A DNA stretch of 64,000 bases from Thermobifida cellulosilytica TB100. GTDB taxonomy: Bacteria > Actinomycetota > Actinomycetes > Streptosporangiales > Streptosporangiaceae. Location: positions 841,314 to 905,313 of the forward strand of contig NZ_KQ950180.1 of the NCBI RefSeq assembly GCF_001517975.1, written 5' to 3'. The notes under the pieces were generated by a model. The model had not been told where the DNA came from and did not search any database. It saw only the letters and a program-made list of their open reading frames with translations. The stretch's first letter is position 1; every line of letters starts with the position of its first letter. Shown in pieces: positions 45,120 to 55,010 of the stretch. Made by a program: the position numbers and the translations under genes.

Positions 45120-45303
45120 CCAGGGCCGGACCCGCCGGGAGCACGGAGCGCGGCGGCCCGGAGGGGCCGCCGGAGCGGGCGGGACAGCAGCGCCCGTACC
45201 ACCGCGGACCGCTCGAAACCGGGCTTTTCCGCTGTCTCACCGTGTTCTAACCCTGGACGCCGATTCTGGAGACACAGCAACAGATGTCCGGAAGGAAACT
45301 CGA

Positions 45304-46956
45304 ATGAGCGCGATCGACCGCGGTAGCGGTTCTTCCATGGAAGAACCAGAGCGCCACGAGGGCACGTCGGCCGACGCCACCGACCGGGAGAACACCGTGG
45401 ACGCCCGGGGGGAGGCGACGACCGGCCCCGCAGCCCGCAGCGAGGTCGAGTCCGCACCCGAGTCCGTCCCGCACGACGCGCCGTCCCCGGCCCCTGCCGC
45501 TCCCGGAAGCGAGTCCGCGTCCCAGGAGACGCCCGGGGCAGAGAGCGCCGAGGCGCCGCAGCAGCCCGCACCGCACCCGCAGGCTTTCTTCCCGCCGGGC
45601 CCCGGCACCCACCAGGGCGCTCCCGGGCAGCCCTTCCACGGCGCCCGGCCGCAGTACCCGGGACAGCCCGCACCCCCCACCGGGGCGTGGGTCCGCCAGC
45701 CCGCGTGGTTCGAACGGGCCGCCGCCCGCCCGGCCCAGCCCACCGGGGGCTTCCCGCCGCCGTCCCAGACCGGCGCGTTCCCGGCGTACGGCGGGGGATT
45801 CCCCCCGCCGCAGCCGCCGCACGGGTCCACCCCCGTGCCCGGGGCCGTCCCGCCCGCGGGGGAACCGCGGCGGCGCGGCCGGGTCGTGCTGGTCGCCGCC
45901 GCCACCGCGCTGCTCACCAGCCTGGTGGTCGGTCCGGCGGCGTCCGTCGCGACCGCCTACCTCCTCGACGACCGGTCCCCGGACGCCTCCGCCGCCCCGG
46001 CGGCCTCGGGCGACGTCACCAGGGTCGCGGACAAGGCCCTGCCGAGCGTGGTGTCCATCTCCACCGACGAGGGCGGCGGCAGCGGGTTCATCATCAGCGA
46101 GGACGGCCTGATCGTCACCAACAACCACGTCGTGGGCAACTCCCAGGAGCTGGTCGTGCTGTTCCACGACAACTCCCAGGCCCCCGCGGAGATCGTGGGC
46201 ACCGACCCGGTGTCCGACCTGGCGGTGATCCAGGCCGAGGGCGTCTCCGGGCTCACCCCGGCGTCCCTCGGCGACTCCGACCACGTGAAGGTCGGCGACG
46301 AGGTGGTGGCCATCGGCTCGCCGCTGGGCCTGTCCGGCACCGTCACCTCCGGGGTGGTCAGCGCCCTGGAGCGGCCGGTCAACACGGGGATCAGCGGCCA
46401 GCAGCCCAACGACCCGTTCGCGCCGCCCGACCAGGACGAGCAGCCGCGGACCGCCACGTCCACGGTCATCGACGCGATCCAGACCGACGCGCCGATCAAC
46501 CCGGGCAACTCCGGCGGCCCGCTGATGAACATGAACGGCGAGGTCATCGGGATCAACACGGCGATCGCGACGACGAGCAACAGCTTCACGGCGCAGTCCG
46601 GGTCCATCGGGCTCGGCTTCGCCATCCCGGTGAACCAGGCCAAGCCCATCATCGACGAGCTGACCACCACCGGTGAGGCCACCTACGCGGCGATCGAGGC
46701 GTCCGTCACCGTGGCCGACGACGGCCCCGGCGCGAAACTGGTGGAGGTGAACCAGGGCGGCGCGGCCGACAAGGCCGGGCTGCGCAGCGGCGACGTCATC
46801 GTCCGGGTCGGCGACCGCCTGGTGACCGATCCCGACGTGCTCATCGCCGAGATCCGCTCACACCGTCCCGGAGACACTGTCACCATCGCCTACGAGCGTG
46901 ACGGCCGGTCCGCCGAGACCCAGGTCACCCTGGCCGCCCAGTCCCTCGGGAACTGA
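45304..46956 (+). CDS. Membrane-anchored HtrA/DegP-type serine protease with PDZ domain
   Basis: A 550-residue protein with a Pro/Gln-rich cytoplasmic N-terminus (1-190) and one membrane helix (VVLVAAATALLTSLVVGPAA, about 195-220). The trypsin-like domain has His in NNHVVG, Asp in DPVSDLAV and Ser in GNSGGPL. A C-terminal PDZ domain follows (about 465-548). This is the usual actinobacterial S1C layout, acting in envelope protein quality control. The last 99 bases overlap the convergent permease gene. Confidence 0.93.
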   Translation: MSAIDRGSGSSMEEPERHEGTSADATDRENTVDARGEATTGPAARSEVESAPESVPHDAPSPAPAAPGSESASQETPGAESAEAPQQPAPHPQAFFPPGPGTHQGAPGQPFHGARPQYPGQPAPPTGAWVRQPAWFERAAARPAQPTGGFPPPSQTGAFPAYGGGFPPPQPPHGSTPVPGAVPPAGEPRRRGRVVLVAAATALLTSLVVGPAASVATAYLLDDRSPDASAAPAASGDVTRVADKALPSVVSISTDEGGGSGFIISEDGLIVTNNHVVGNSQELVVLFHDNSQAPAEIVGTDPVSDLAVIQAEGVSGLTPASLGDSDHVKVGDEVVAIGSPLGLSGTVTSGVVSALERPVNTGISGQQPNDPFAPPDQDEQPRTATSTVIDAIQTDAPINPGNSGGPLMNMNGEVIGINTAIATTSNSFTAQSGSIGLGFAIPVNQAKPIIDELTTTGEATYAAIEASVTVADDGPGAKLVEVNQGGAADKAGLRSGDVIVRVGDRLVTDPDVLIAEIRSHRPGDTVTIAYERDGRSAETQVTLAAQSLGN

Positions 46957-47949
46957 CCGCCCCTCGGGGGTCCGCTCCGACGGCCGGGGAGTGCTCCCCG
47001 GCCGTTCGTCCGCGCGGCCCGTGTCGTCCGGCTCCGCACCGTCCGGCTCCGCGGCGGGCCGCGGGGTGCCGCCCGCGGGGCCGGACGCGGCCTGCGCCGC
47101 CGTCTTCTCCCGGGCCGCGGAGGTGCGGGCCAGCGTCACGGTGCCCCACACGATGACCAGGGTGCTCAGCGTCATCACGGCGACGGGGAGCGCCTGCGTG
47201 GGCAGCGACTCGTCCAGCAGGAGCGTGCCGATGAGCACCGCCATGAGGGGGTCGCTGATGAGCAGGGTGGCGTAGGCCAGGGCGAAGTGCTCGGTGCGGT
47301 AGGCGTTCTGCACCAGCAGCGCGCCGCACGCCCCGATGGCCAGCGCGACCGGGGTGAGCGGCTGGAACACCGCCACCGGGTCGTCGAGCACGGCCAGCCC
47401 GATGACCTTGACCAGGGCGGACAGCGTCGCGAAGCTGACCCCGCCCACCAGCGCGAGCGTCCAGGCGCGCAGCGCGCCGGGGAGGAAACGGGAGACCACC
47501 ACTCCGATGACGATGACGGCGCCCGTGGCCGCGGCCAGGATCCACTCGGCCTGCGGGCGCGGCTCCACCGGTCCGGCGTGCCCGGACAGCATCGCCACCA
47601 GGACGATGAGGCCGAAGGTGACCGCGAGACAGCCCGCGACCTCCGTCCGGGTGAGCCGCCGCCGGTGCAGCACCGCCGAGACCACCACCGCGCAGAGCAG
47701 GCCGCTCACCCCGATGGGCTGGACGACCGTGAGCGGCGCCTGGGTCAGCGCCCAGCAGTGGGCGGCCAGCGCGGCGCCGCTGAGCGCGGTGCCCGCCAGC
47801 CACACGGGGCTGCGGACCAGGTAGCGCAGGAGCCGCACCTGGCCGCACTCCCGGGGCGGAGCGCTCAGCAGGATGCCCCGCTCCTGCACCGCTGCCCCGG
47901 CCGCAAAGGCGACCGCCCCCAGGACCGCGGCGATGATGGCCCCCGTCAT
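46858..47949 (-). CDS. DMT-superfamily membrane permease (EamA-like)
   Basis: A 363-residue protein with ten or so membrane helices in two similar halves (first helix GAIIAAVLGAVAFAAGAAV, later GACGALLVQNAYRTEHFALAYATLL). A Pro/Gly-rich C-terminal tail overlaps the protease gene. Substrate unknown. ATG 47949 is preferred because it starts the first helix; upstream residues to 47991 are not conserved. Confidence 0.82.
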   Translation of the reverse strand: MTGAIIAAVLGAVAFAAGAAVQERGILLSAPPRECGQVRLLRYLVRSPVWLAGTALSGAALAAHCWALTQAPLTVVQPIGVSGLLCAVVVSAVLHRRRLTRTEVAGCLAVTFGLIVLVAMLSGHAGPVEPRPQAEWILAAATGAVIVIGVVVSRFLPGALRAWTLALVGGVSFATLSALVKVIGLAVLDDPVAVFQPLTPVALAIGACGALLVQNAYRTEHFALAYATLLISDPLMAVLIGTLLLDESLPTQALPVAVMTLSTLVIVWGTVTLARTSAAREKTAAQAASGPAGGTPRPAAEPDGAEPDDTGRADERPGSTPRPSERTPEGRSVPEGLGGQGDLGLGGPAVTLVGDGDSVSGTV

Positions 47950-48197
47950 GTACCAGCCCCCTGCCTGAACTCGGCGCACGACGGGCGACACTTCCGTTGG
48001 AGGGTGCCCGCGGTTACCACAGTCGATGCGCGACGTTTCCCACGACCGCCCCCGTGTCGGACGGGACTGAACCCATCAATCCGGAAAGGGGGGACAAAAG
48101 GAGGGTACTTGCCCTGGCAACCCAGGCGGCACCTCCGCCCCCGGGGTCCCGACCGCACCGCGGACCAGCGAAGACGCGGGTACGGGCAGTGCGCGGT

Positions 48198-48695
48198 TCA
48201 CAGCCTCCCGACGAAGTCGCGCATGGTGTACAGCAGTTCGACCAGCACCGGACGCAGCCGCGGCTCCACCTGCTGGAAGAGGGTGCGCAGCCGCTCGTGG
48301 ACGTGGGCCTGGTGCGTCTCCAGCGCGCGCCTGCCCTCCTCGGTGACGCTGACGAGCGTGGCGCGCTCGTCCACCTCCGAACGGCGGCGGCACACCAGCC
48401 CTTTCCGCTCCAACTGCTGGAGCATGCGGGTGGCCGCCGGAGAGGAGATGTCGGCCGCGTGCGCAATCTCACCCACCGTGGGGTGCTCCGCGGCCAGAGC
48501 GCTCTCCAGCAGCACGGCCTGGGCCAGGGTGAGGCCGTGCTCCACGCCGCTGAAACTGGCGCCGCGCCCCCGGGCACGGGCGACCGCCCTGATCAGTTCG
48601 CCCCAGGCGTGCGAAAACTCCGCGAACTCGGCGTCGCTGCGCTCCACCGCTCTGACCACCTCACTCGACGGCCACTCTTCAGCTTTAGTTAGCAT
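48198..48695 (-). CDS. MarR-family transcriptional regulator
   Basis: A 165-residue winged-helix repressor. The DNA-binding core LTLAQAVLLESALAAEHPTVGEIAHAADISSPAATRMLQQLERKGLVCR is followed by the wing DERATLVSVTEEG. The N- and C-terminal helices form the dimer. It diverges from the Mrp antiporter operon and likely controls it. ATG 48695 is preferred; ATG 48719 is possible. Confidence 0.9.
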   Translation of the reverse strand: MLTKAEEWPSSEVVRAVERSDAEFAEFSHAWGELIRAVARARGRGASFSGVEHGLTLAQAVLLESALAAEHPTVGEIAHAADISSPAATRMLQQLERKGLVCRRRSEVDERATLVSVTEEGRRALETHQAHVHERLRTLFQQVEPRLRPVLVELLYTMRDFVGRL

Positions 48696-48705
48696 AGACA
48701 CTAAA
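48684..48705. promoter_or_regulatory. Dyad at the MarR start, candidate operator
   Basis: TTTAGT (48684-48689) and ACTAAA (48700-48705) flank TAGCATAGAC in a markedly AT-rich stretch between the divergent marR and mnhA. Autoregulation plus control of the antiporter operon is the natural reading. Confidence 0.55.
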
Positions 48706-48764
48706 TAACCAAGGTACATAAGACGAGTGACAAACCGACCCGACCACTGTGAGGGGGGCGCATA

Positions 48765-51713
48765 TTGATATGGCTGCTGATCGCGCACTTCGCCGCCGCG
48801 GTGCTGGCACCGGTACTGGTCCGGTGGTGGGGGCGTAACGCCTTCCTTGCCCTCGCCCTGGTCCCGGCGGTCACCACCGTCTGGACGCTGGCCCGCACGC
48901 CGGGAGTGATCGCGGGCCAACCGCTACAGCTCCTCGTCCCCTGGGCGCCCGAGTACCGCCTGGCCCTGGCCTTCCGCATGGACCCGCTGGGACTGGTCAT
49001 GGCGCTCATCGCCGCGGGGATCGGCACTCTGGTCCTGGTCTACTGCGCCCGCTACTTCGACGACGACGAGCCGGGACTGGGCCGCTTCGCCGGGGTCCTC
49101 ACCGGATTCGCGGGCGCGATGCTGGGCCTGGTGCTGGCCGACGACCTGATCCAGCTCTACCTGTACTGGGAGCTGACGACGGTCTTCTCCTACCTGCTGA
49201 TCGGCCACTACACCGAACGGCGCGACAGCCGGCGCGCCGCCGCGATGGCGATCAACGTGACCACCCTGGGCGGCCTGGCGATGCTGGTCGGCCTGATCAT
49301 GCTGGGCGAGGCCGCGGACACCTACCTGCTCTCCGAACTGCTGGCCGACCCGCCGCGCGGCACGGCCGTGTCGGTCGCGCTCGTACTGGTCCTCGTGGGC
49401 GCGCTCGCCAAGTCCGCGATCCTGCCGTTCAGCCTGTGGCTGCCCGCGGCCATGCAGGCGCCCACCCCGGTCAGCGCCTACCTGCACGCCGCGGCCATGG
49501 TCAAGGCCGGCGTGTACCTGATCGCCCGGTTCACCCCCGCCTTCGGGGACGTGGCGGTGTGGCGGTACACGGCACTCCTCCTCGGCACGGCCACGATGGT
49601 CGCCGCCGGGTGGAAAGCGCTGCGCCAGCACGACCTGAAACTGCTGCTGGCCTACGGAACGGTCAGCCAACTGGGCTTCCTCACCGCGGTCTTCGGCGTG
49701 GGCACCCGCGACGCCGCCCTGGCCGGACTGGCCATGCTGTGCGCGCACGCGCTGTTCAAAGCCCCCCTGTTCCTCGTGGTGGGGATCATCGACCACAGCA
49801 CCGGCACCCGGGACCTGCGCGAACTGTCCGGCCTGCGCACCCGGATGCCCGTCGTGTTCTGGACGTCGGTGGCGGCGCTGGCGTCCATGGCGGGCCTGCC
49901 GCCGCTGGCCGGATTCGTCGCCAAGGAGTCGGTGTTCGAGGCGTTCCAGCACGCGGGCGGCCTCGTCACCGCGCTCTGCCTGGCCGGGGTGGTCGTCGGC
50001 TCCGTCTTCACCGTCGGCTACAGCCTGCGGTTCCTGTGGGGCGCCTTCCTCGACAAGCCCGACCTCTCCCCCACCCCGGTGCACGCCCCCGGCCCGCTGT
50101 TCGTCGCGCCCGCGGTGGTGCTGGCGGCTTTGGGCCTGGCGGGCGGCCTGGCCGCCGGACTCGCCGACCCGGTGCTGGCCGCCTACGCCGACACCGTGCC
50201 CGGCAACGCCGGACACCCCCCGGCCCACCTGGCGCTGTGGCACGGCTTCTCCCTGCCGCTGCTGCTGTCGGCGGTGTGCGTGGCGGGCGGTCTGCTCCTG
50301 TTCCGGTGGCGCAAGCGGGTGGCGTGGCTGGGCGCCCGGTTCGCCCTGCCCGACTCCGGCCGCATCTACCGGCGCATCGTCTACTCCGTCTCCAGCTTCG
50401 CCACCCAGGTCACCGGCCTCACCCAGCGCGGTTCGCTGCCGCTCTACCTCGGCACGATCCTGGTGTCGCTGCTCGTGGTCAGCACCGTCCCCACCGTGTG
50501 GGGACGACTGTGGACCCTGGACGCGCCGCCGGTGCGCTGGCTCGACTCCCCCGCCCAACTCATCCCGGCCACCATCGTCGTGCTGGCCGCACTGGGCGCG
50601 CTCGTGGTGCGCAGCCGCCTGTTCGCGGTGGTGCTGGTGGGCATGACCGGCTACGGCACCGCCACCCTGTTCGTGCTGTACGGCGCACCCGACCTGGCGC
50701 TCACCCAGTTCCTGGTGGAGACCGTCAGCCTGGTGGTGTTCGTGCTGGTGCTGCGCCGCCTGCCCGCCCGCTTCTCCACCCCGGTGCTGCGCAGCCGCCG
50801 CCTGATCAACCTCGGCATCGGCGCGGCCACCGGAGTCCTCGTCGCCGTCCTGGCCTACCTCACCCTGGCCGGGCGGCAGGCCGAGACGATCTCCGGCGAC
50901 TTCCCCGCCGCGGCCGAAGAGGCGGGCGGCCACAACATCGTCAGCGTGCTGCTGGTGGACGTGCGCGCCTGGGACACCATGGGGGAGATCTCGGTGCTGG
51001 CGGCGGTCGCCGCGGGCGTGGCGAGCCTGCTGTTCGTGCGCCGACGCGCCCGCCTGCCCCACACCCGGGTGGAGAACTCCCAGATCGCGGTGCCGCTGCC
51101 GACGCCGCTGGCCCAGCAGGAGACCGAGTGGCGTCCCCTCCCGCTGCTCCACGCGGGCGACGTCCTCACCCTGCGCCTCGAGATCAAGCCGCTGTGGCTG
51201 CCCGGAGTGCTGTCGCTGGCCCAGGAGCGCCGCTCGGTGATCTTCGAGGTGGTGGCCCGGCTGCTGTTCCCGGTCAGCATCGTGGTCTCGGTCTTCCTGC
51301 TGCTCACCGGCCACACCCAGGTCGGCGGCGGCTTCGCGGGCGGCATCGTGGCCGGACTCGGCCTGATGGTGCGCTACCTGGCGGGCGGCCGCCACGAGCT
51401 GTACCTGGCGCTGCGGCTGCCCCCCGGCCTGCTGATCGGCCTGGGGCTGGCCCTCACCACCGGAACCGCGCTGGCCGGGGCGGTCTTCGGCTCCGAGATC
51501 CTCGCCGGAGGAGCCTTCGACCTGCACCTGCCCTTCCTGGAACCGCTGCACCTCACCTCGGCGCTGGCCTTCGACACGGGCGTCTACGTGCTGGTGATCG
51601 GCCTCATCCAGGACATCCTGTACAGCCTCGGCGCCGGAATCGACGAGCAGGCGGAGAAGGACAGCCGGACCGGCCAGGCCCCCCGGCGCGAGAGCGAGGA
51701 GGTGACCGCGTGA
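48765..51713 (+). CDS. mnhA: Mrp Na+/H+ antiporter subunit A with fused MnhB domain
   Basis: A 982-residue polytopic protein. Residues about 1-450 are the NuoL-like proton-pumping domain (LYWELTTVFSYLLIGHY, SAILPFSLWLPAAMQAPTPVSAYLHAAAMVKAG with its key Lys/His). MbhE-like segments follow. The C-terminal 180 residues (VGGGFAGGIVAGLGLMVRYLAGG) are the MnhB domain. MnhA-MnhB fusion is the common actinobacterial form. Start TTG 48765 follows GAGGGGGG. It heads the operon; 4-base overlaps or abutting stops link all following genes. Confidence 0.96.
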   Translation: MIWLLIAHFAAAVLAPVLVRWWGRNAFLALALVPAVTTVWTLARTPGVIAGQPLQLLVPWAPEYRLALAFRMDPLGLVMALIAAGIGTLVLVYCARYFDDDEPGLGRFAGVLTGFAGAMLGLVLADDLIQLYLYWELTTVFSYLLIGHYTERRDSRRAAAMAINVTTLGGLAMLVGLIMLGEAADTYLLSELLADPPRGTAVSVALVLVLVGALAKSAILPFSLWLPAAMQAPTPVSAYLHAAAMVKAGVYLIARFTPAFGDVAVWRYTALLLGTATMVAAGWKALRQHDLKLLLAYGTVSQLGFLTAVFGVGTRDAALAGLAMLCAHALFKAPLFLVVGIIDHSTGTRDLRELSGLRTRMPVVFWTSVAALASMAGLPPLAGFVAKESVFEAFQHAGGLVTALCLAGVVVGSVFTVGYSLRFLWGAFLDKPDLSPTPVHAPGPLFVAPAVVLAALGLAGGLAAGLADPVLAAYADTVPGNAGHPPAHLALWHGFSLPLLLSAVCVAGGLLLFRWRKRVAWLGARFALPDSGRIYRRIVYSVSSFATQVTGLTQRGSLPLYLGTILVSLLVVSTVPTVWGRLWTLDAPPVRWLDSPAQLIPATIVVLAALGALVVRSRLFAVVLVGMTGYGTATLFVLYGAPDLALTQFLVETVSLVVFVLVLRRLPARFSTPVLRSRRLINLGIGAATGVLVAVLAYLTLAGRQAETISGDFPAAAEEAGGHNIVSVLLVDVRAWDTMGEISVLAAVAAGVASLLFVRRRARLPHTRVENSQIAVPLPTPLAQQETEWRPLPLLHAGDVLTLRLEIKPLWLPGVLSLAQERRSVIFEVVARLLFPVSIVVSVFLLLTGHTQVGGGFAGGIVAGLGLMVRYLAGGRHELYLALRLPPGLLIGLGLALTTGTALAGAVFGSEILAGGAFDLHLPFLEPLHLTSALAFDTGVYVLVIGLIQDILYSLGAGIDEQAEKDSRTGQAPRRESEEVTA

Positions 51714-52522
51714 ACGACACCCCCACGATCCTGCTCATCGTCGTGGTCGGGGTCCTGGTGGCCGCCGGGGTGACCCTCCTGCTGGAGCGGAGCCTCACCC
51801 GCATCCTGCTGGGGGTGATCCTGCTCGGCAACGGGGTCAACCTGATGATCCTGTCCACCAGCGGCACCCCGGGCGGCCCGCCGCTGCTCGGCCTCACCCC
51901 CGTCGGCGAGATGTCCGACCCGCTGCCCCAGGCGATGATCCTCACCGCGATCGTCATCACCCTGGGCGTCACCGCGTTCCTGCTGGCCATGGCCTACCGC
52001 AGTTGGCAGCTCCAGGGCCACGACGAGGTCCAGGACGACGCCGAGGACCGCAGGATCGCCACCGGCGGCGAGCGGCGCCGGATGCGCCAGTACATCCGCG
52101 CCCAGCGGCGGGCGCTGCGCCAGGCGATCCGGGCGCAGCGGTCGGAACTGGAGGCGCAGATCGACGCCCAGGACCAGTTGGAGGAGGCCGAACGCGCCGT
52201 GATCCGCGAGCAGATCGCCCAGGCCCGCCGCGACCTGGAGGAACGCCTGGAGGCCGCCTCCGACGACGAGACGCGCAGGCGCCTGCTGCACTCCCAGGCC
52301 GCGGACGTGCAGAGCACCGTCGAGGAGGCGCGCCGCCGGATGCTGCGGGCCCGCAGCGAGCTCGCCGAGCACCTGCGCGCCGACAAGGAGAAGGAACGGC
52401 GGCTGCGGCGGGAGCTGCGGCAGCGCATCCGCGCCCAGAAGCAGCAGTTGCGCGCCAGCATCCGCGCCGAACGGGAACGCCTGGCCCGAGCCGAGGACAG
52501 CGACATGCAGGGGGTGGACTAG
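51710..52522 (+). CDS. mnhC: Mrp antiporter subunit C with a long coiled-coil C-terminal extension
   Basis: A 270-residue protein. Residues 1-115 are a normal NuoK-like MnhC (three helices, GNGVNLMIL, DPLPQAMILTAIVITLGVTAF). The remaining 155 residues are a highly charged Arg/Gln/Glu helix (RRMRQYIRAQRRALRQAIRAQ and similar), probably cytoplasmic coiled coil, absent from ordinary MnhC. GTG 51710 overlaps the mnhA stop (GTGA); its stop abuts ATG of mnhD. Confidence 0.93.
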   Translation: MNDTPTILLIVVVGVLVAAGVTLLLERSLTRILLGVILLGNGVNLMILSTSGTPGGPPLLGLTPVGEMSDPLPQAMILTAIVITLGVTAFLLAMAYRSWQLQGHDEVQDDAEDRRIATGGERRRMRQYIRAQRRALRQAIRAQRSELEAQIDAQDQLEEAERAVIREQIAQARRDLEERLEAASDDETRRRLLHSQAADVQSTVEEARRRMLRARSELAEHLRADKEKERRLRRELRQRIRAQKQQLRASIRAERERLARAEDSDMQGVD

Positions 52523-54154
52523 ATGGCGGACCTCCTTCCCTACCTGGTGCCGCTGCCGGTGGTGGTCCCGCTGTTCGCAGCCGGCCTGAAGTTCGCGATC
52601 GGGGTCCGCTCCCCGCTGCTCAACCAGTTGATCAGCGTGGTGGCCCTGGCCCTGGTGCTGGCCACCGGCGTGGCCCTGCTGTTCGGGGTGGCCGCCCACG
52701 GACCGCAGGTCGTGCAGGTGGGCGGCTGGGACTTCCCGATCGGCATCACCCTGGTCGCCGACCGGCTGTCGGCGCTGATGGTGACGGTCTCCTCGGCGAT
52801 CACGCTGGGCGTGCTCGTGTACTCGATCGGCCAGGGAATCGCCGACCAGGAGGAGGCCACGCCGCTGGCGATCTTCTACCCCACGTTCCTCATCCTGGTG
52901 GCGGGCGTGTCCAACGCCTTCCTCACCGGGGACCTGTTCAACCTGTACGTGGGCTTCGAGATCCTGCTGACCTCCAGCTACGTGCTGATGACCCAGGGCG
53001 GCACGGTCGCGCGCATCCGCGCGGGCTCCACCTACGTGGTGGTGTCGCTGCTGTCGTCGGTGATCTTCCTGATCGCGATCGGCCTGATCTACGCGGCCGC
53101 CGGCACCGTCAACATGGCGCACCTGGCGGAGCGCCTGGCGGACCTGCCGGTGCAGCTCCAGCTCGTCCTCCAGGTGATGCTGCTGCTGGCCTTCGCGATC
53201 AAGGCCGCGGTGTTCCCGCTGTCGGCGTGGCTGCCCGACTCCTACCCCACCGCGCCCGCCCCGGTCACCGCCGTCTTCGCGGGCCTGCTCACCAAGGTCG
53301 GCGTGTACGCGATGATCCGCGCGCAGACGCTGCTGTTCCCCCGCAACGAGGCGGTGGACGTGCTGCTGCTGTGGACGGCGCTGGCCACCATGGTCATCGG
53401 CATCTTCGGCGCGATGGCCCAGACCGACATCAAGCGCATGCTCTCGTTCACCCTGGTCAGCCACATCGGCTACATGGTGTTCGGGATCGGGCTGGCCAGC
53501 GTGCACGGCATGTCCGGCGCGGTGTTCTACGTGGCCCACCACATCACCGTGCAGACCACCCTGTTCCTCGTCGCGGGCCTGGTGGAGCGGCGCAGCGGCA
53601 GCACGTCCCTGCACGACCTGAGCGGCCTGGCGAAGCTGTCGCCCGTGCTGGGCGTGCTGTTCTTCATCCCCGCGATGAACCTGGCGGGCATCCCGCCGCT
53701 GTCGGGCTTCCTCGGCAAGCTCGGCCTGATCCAGGCGGGCGTCCAGGACGGCTCGCCGCTGGCGTACCTGCTGGTGGCCGGGTCGGTGGTGACCAGCCTG
53801 CTGACGCTGTTCTCCATGGTGCGGCTGTGGAACTACGCTTTCTGGCGGGCCCCCGAGGAGGGCCGCCCGGTGGCGCTGGGCACCCTGCTGGAAAGCTCCG
53901 AGGACGAGTCGTCCGGCCCGGAGAGCGCGCCGATGGCGGTGGGCCGCGCGCCCACCGGGATCGGCGGCAAGGCCGTGATGACCTCCGACGTGTTCCCCCC
54001 GATGATGCTGGGCGCGACAGTGGCGCTGGTGCTGCTGGGCGTGGCATTCACGGTGTTCGCGGGACCGCTCGTCGGCTACAGCGAGGACACCGCGGTGGAG
54101 CTGCTGGCCCGCACCCCCTACCTGGAGGCCGTCGTCGGAGGAGGTGCCCGGTGA
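52523..54154 (+). CDS. mnhD: Mrp antiporter subunit D
   Basis: A 543-residue NuoM/N-like antiporter subunit with about 14 helices. Key elements are the Glu in the GFEILLTSSYVL helix, AFAIKAAVFPLSAWLPDSYPTAPAPVTAVFAGLLTKVG with two conserved Lys, and HITVQTTLFLVAG. The loop near residues 450-490 is longer than average and Ser/Glu-rich. ATG follows directly after the mnhC stop. Confidence 0.96.
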   Translation: MADLLPYLVPLPVVVPLFAAGLKFAIGVRSPLLNQLISVVALALVLATGVALLFGVAAHGPQVVQVGGWDFPIGITLVADRLSALMVTVSSAITLGVLVYSIGQGIADQEEATPLAIFYPTFLILVAGVSNAFLTGDLFNLYVGFEILLTSSYVLMTQGGTVARIRAGSTYVVVSLLSSVIFLIAIGLIYAAAGTVNMAHLAERLADLPVQLQLVLQVMLLLAFAIKAAVFPLSAWLPDSYPTAPAPVTAVFAGLLTKVGVYAMIRAQTLLFPRNEAVDVLLLWTALATMVIGIFGAMAQTDIKRMLSFTLVSHIGYMVFGIGLASVHGMSGAVFYVAHHITVQTTLFLVAGLVERRSGSTSLHDLSGLAKLSPVLGVLFFIPAMNLAGIPPLSGFLGKLGLIQAGVQDGSPLAYLLVAGSVVTSLLTLFSMVRLWNYAFWRAPEEGRPVALGTLLESSEDESSGPESAPMAVGRAPTGIGGKAVMTSDVFPPMMLGATVALVLLGVAFTVFAGPLVGYSEDTAVELLARTPYLEAVVGGGAR

Positions 54155-54723
54155 GCAATCCTGTCGCGCCCGAGCGTTCCTGGTCCAACGTCCGCATCGG
54201 ACAGCGGATCGTCAACCTGCCCACGCTGCTCCTGCTCACCGTGGTGTGGACGATGCTGTTCGGCAGCCTCTCGCCGACCACCGTGCTGGGCGGGCTCCTG
54301 GTGGGCCTGGCGACCATGCTGGTGTTCCCGCTGCCGCCGGTGACCTGGGGGGTGCGGCTGCACCCGATAGGCCTGGCGGTGTTCCTCGGGCACTTCGTCG
54401 TGGACCTGGTGGTGGCCAGCGCCCGGGTGGTCGCGCAGAGCTTCGCCCGGCGCCCGCCGCGCAGCTCCGTCCTCGCCATCCCGCTGCGCACCCGGTCGGA
54501 CCTGCTGCTCACGATCACCGCGGTGTGCGTGTCGGTCATCCCCGGCAGCGTGATCGTGGAGGTCCGCTCCGGCACGTTCACCCTGTTCGTGCACATGCTG
54601 GGCACCGACGTCGACGGCATCGAGGAGGCGCGGCGCAGCGTGTTCGCCCTGGAGGAGCGGGTGGTGCGGGCCTTCGGCACCCGCGCGGAGATCGAGCGGC
54701 TCGAGACGGGAGGCCAGACGTGA
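54151..54723 (+). CDS. mnhE: Mrp antiporter subunit E
   Basis: A 190-residue MnhE. It has N-terminal helices (LPTLLLLTVVWTMLFGSLS), HPIGLAVFLGHFVVDLVVAS, and the soluble C-domain with LLLTITAVCVSVIPGSVIVEV and FTLFVHMLG, the family signature. GTG 54151 overlaps the mnhD stop by 4 bases and follows GGAGGAGG inside mnhD. Confidence 0.94.
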   Translation: MSNPVAPERSWSNVRIGQRIVNLPTLLLLTVVWTMLFGSLSPTTVLGGLLVGLATMLVFPLPPVTWGVRLHPIGLAVFLGHFVVDLVVASARVVAQSFARRPPRSSVLAIPLRTRSDLLLTITAVCVSVIPGSVIVEVRSGTFTLFVHMLGTDVDGIEEARRSVFALEERVVRAFGTRAEIERLETGGQT

Positions 54724-55010
54724 TCTACCTGTGGATCGTGATCGGCGTGCTGCTGGGGGCGGCCTCGCTGCTCAGCATGGTCCGGCTCATGCTGGGGCCG
54801 ACCATCCTGGACCGGGCGCTCTCCGTGGACGTGCTGCTCGCCTCGGCGATCGCGGGCATCGGCGCGTTCGCGGCCTTCCACCGCGACCCGACGGTGCTGC
54901 CGATCATGCTGGTGCTGGCGCTGCTGGGGTTCGTGAGTTCGGTCAGCGTCTCCCGGTTCGTCGCCAAACGGCACCGGGAGGCCGAGCAGGCGGAGAGGAT
55001 CGAGCCGTGA
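54720..55010 (+). CDS. mnhF: Mrp antiporter subunit F
   Basis: A 96-residue three-helix MnhF. Signature RLMLGPTILDRALSVDVL lies between helices one and two. GTG 54720 overlaps the mnhE stop by 4 bases. Confidence 0.94.
   Translation: MIYLWIVIGVLLGAASLLSMVRLMLGPTILDRALSVDVLLASAIAGIGAFAAFHRDPTVLPIMLVLALLGFVSSVSVSRFVAKRHREAEQAERIEP

Noticed and set aside
48924..51551. 875-residue open frame antisense to mnhA
   Set aside because: A composition-driven shadow: Gln/Gly/His/Arg-rich, no domain, fully antisense to a clear gene.
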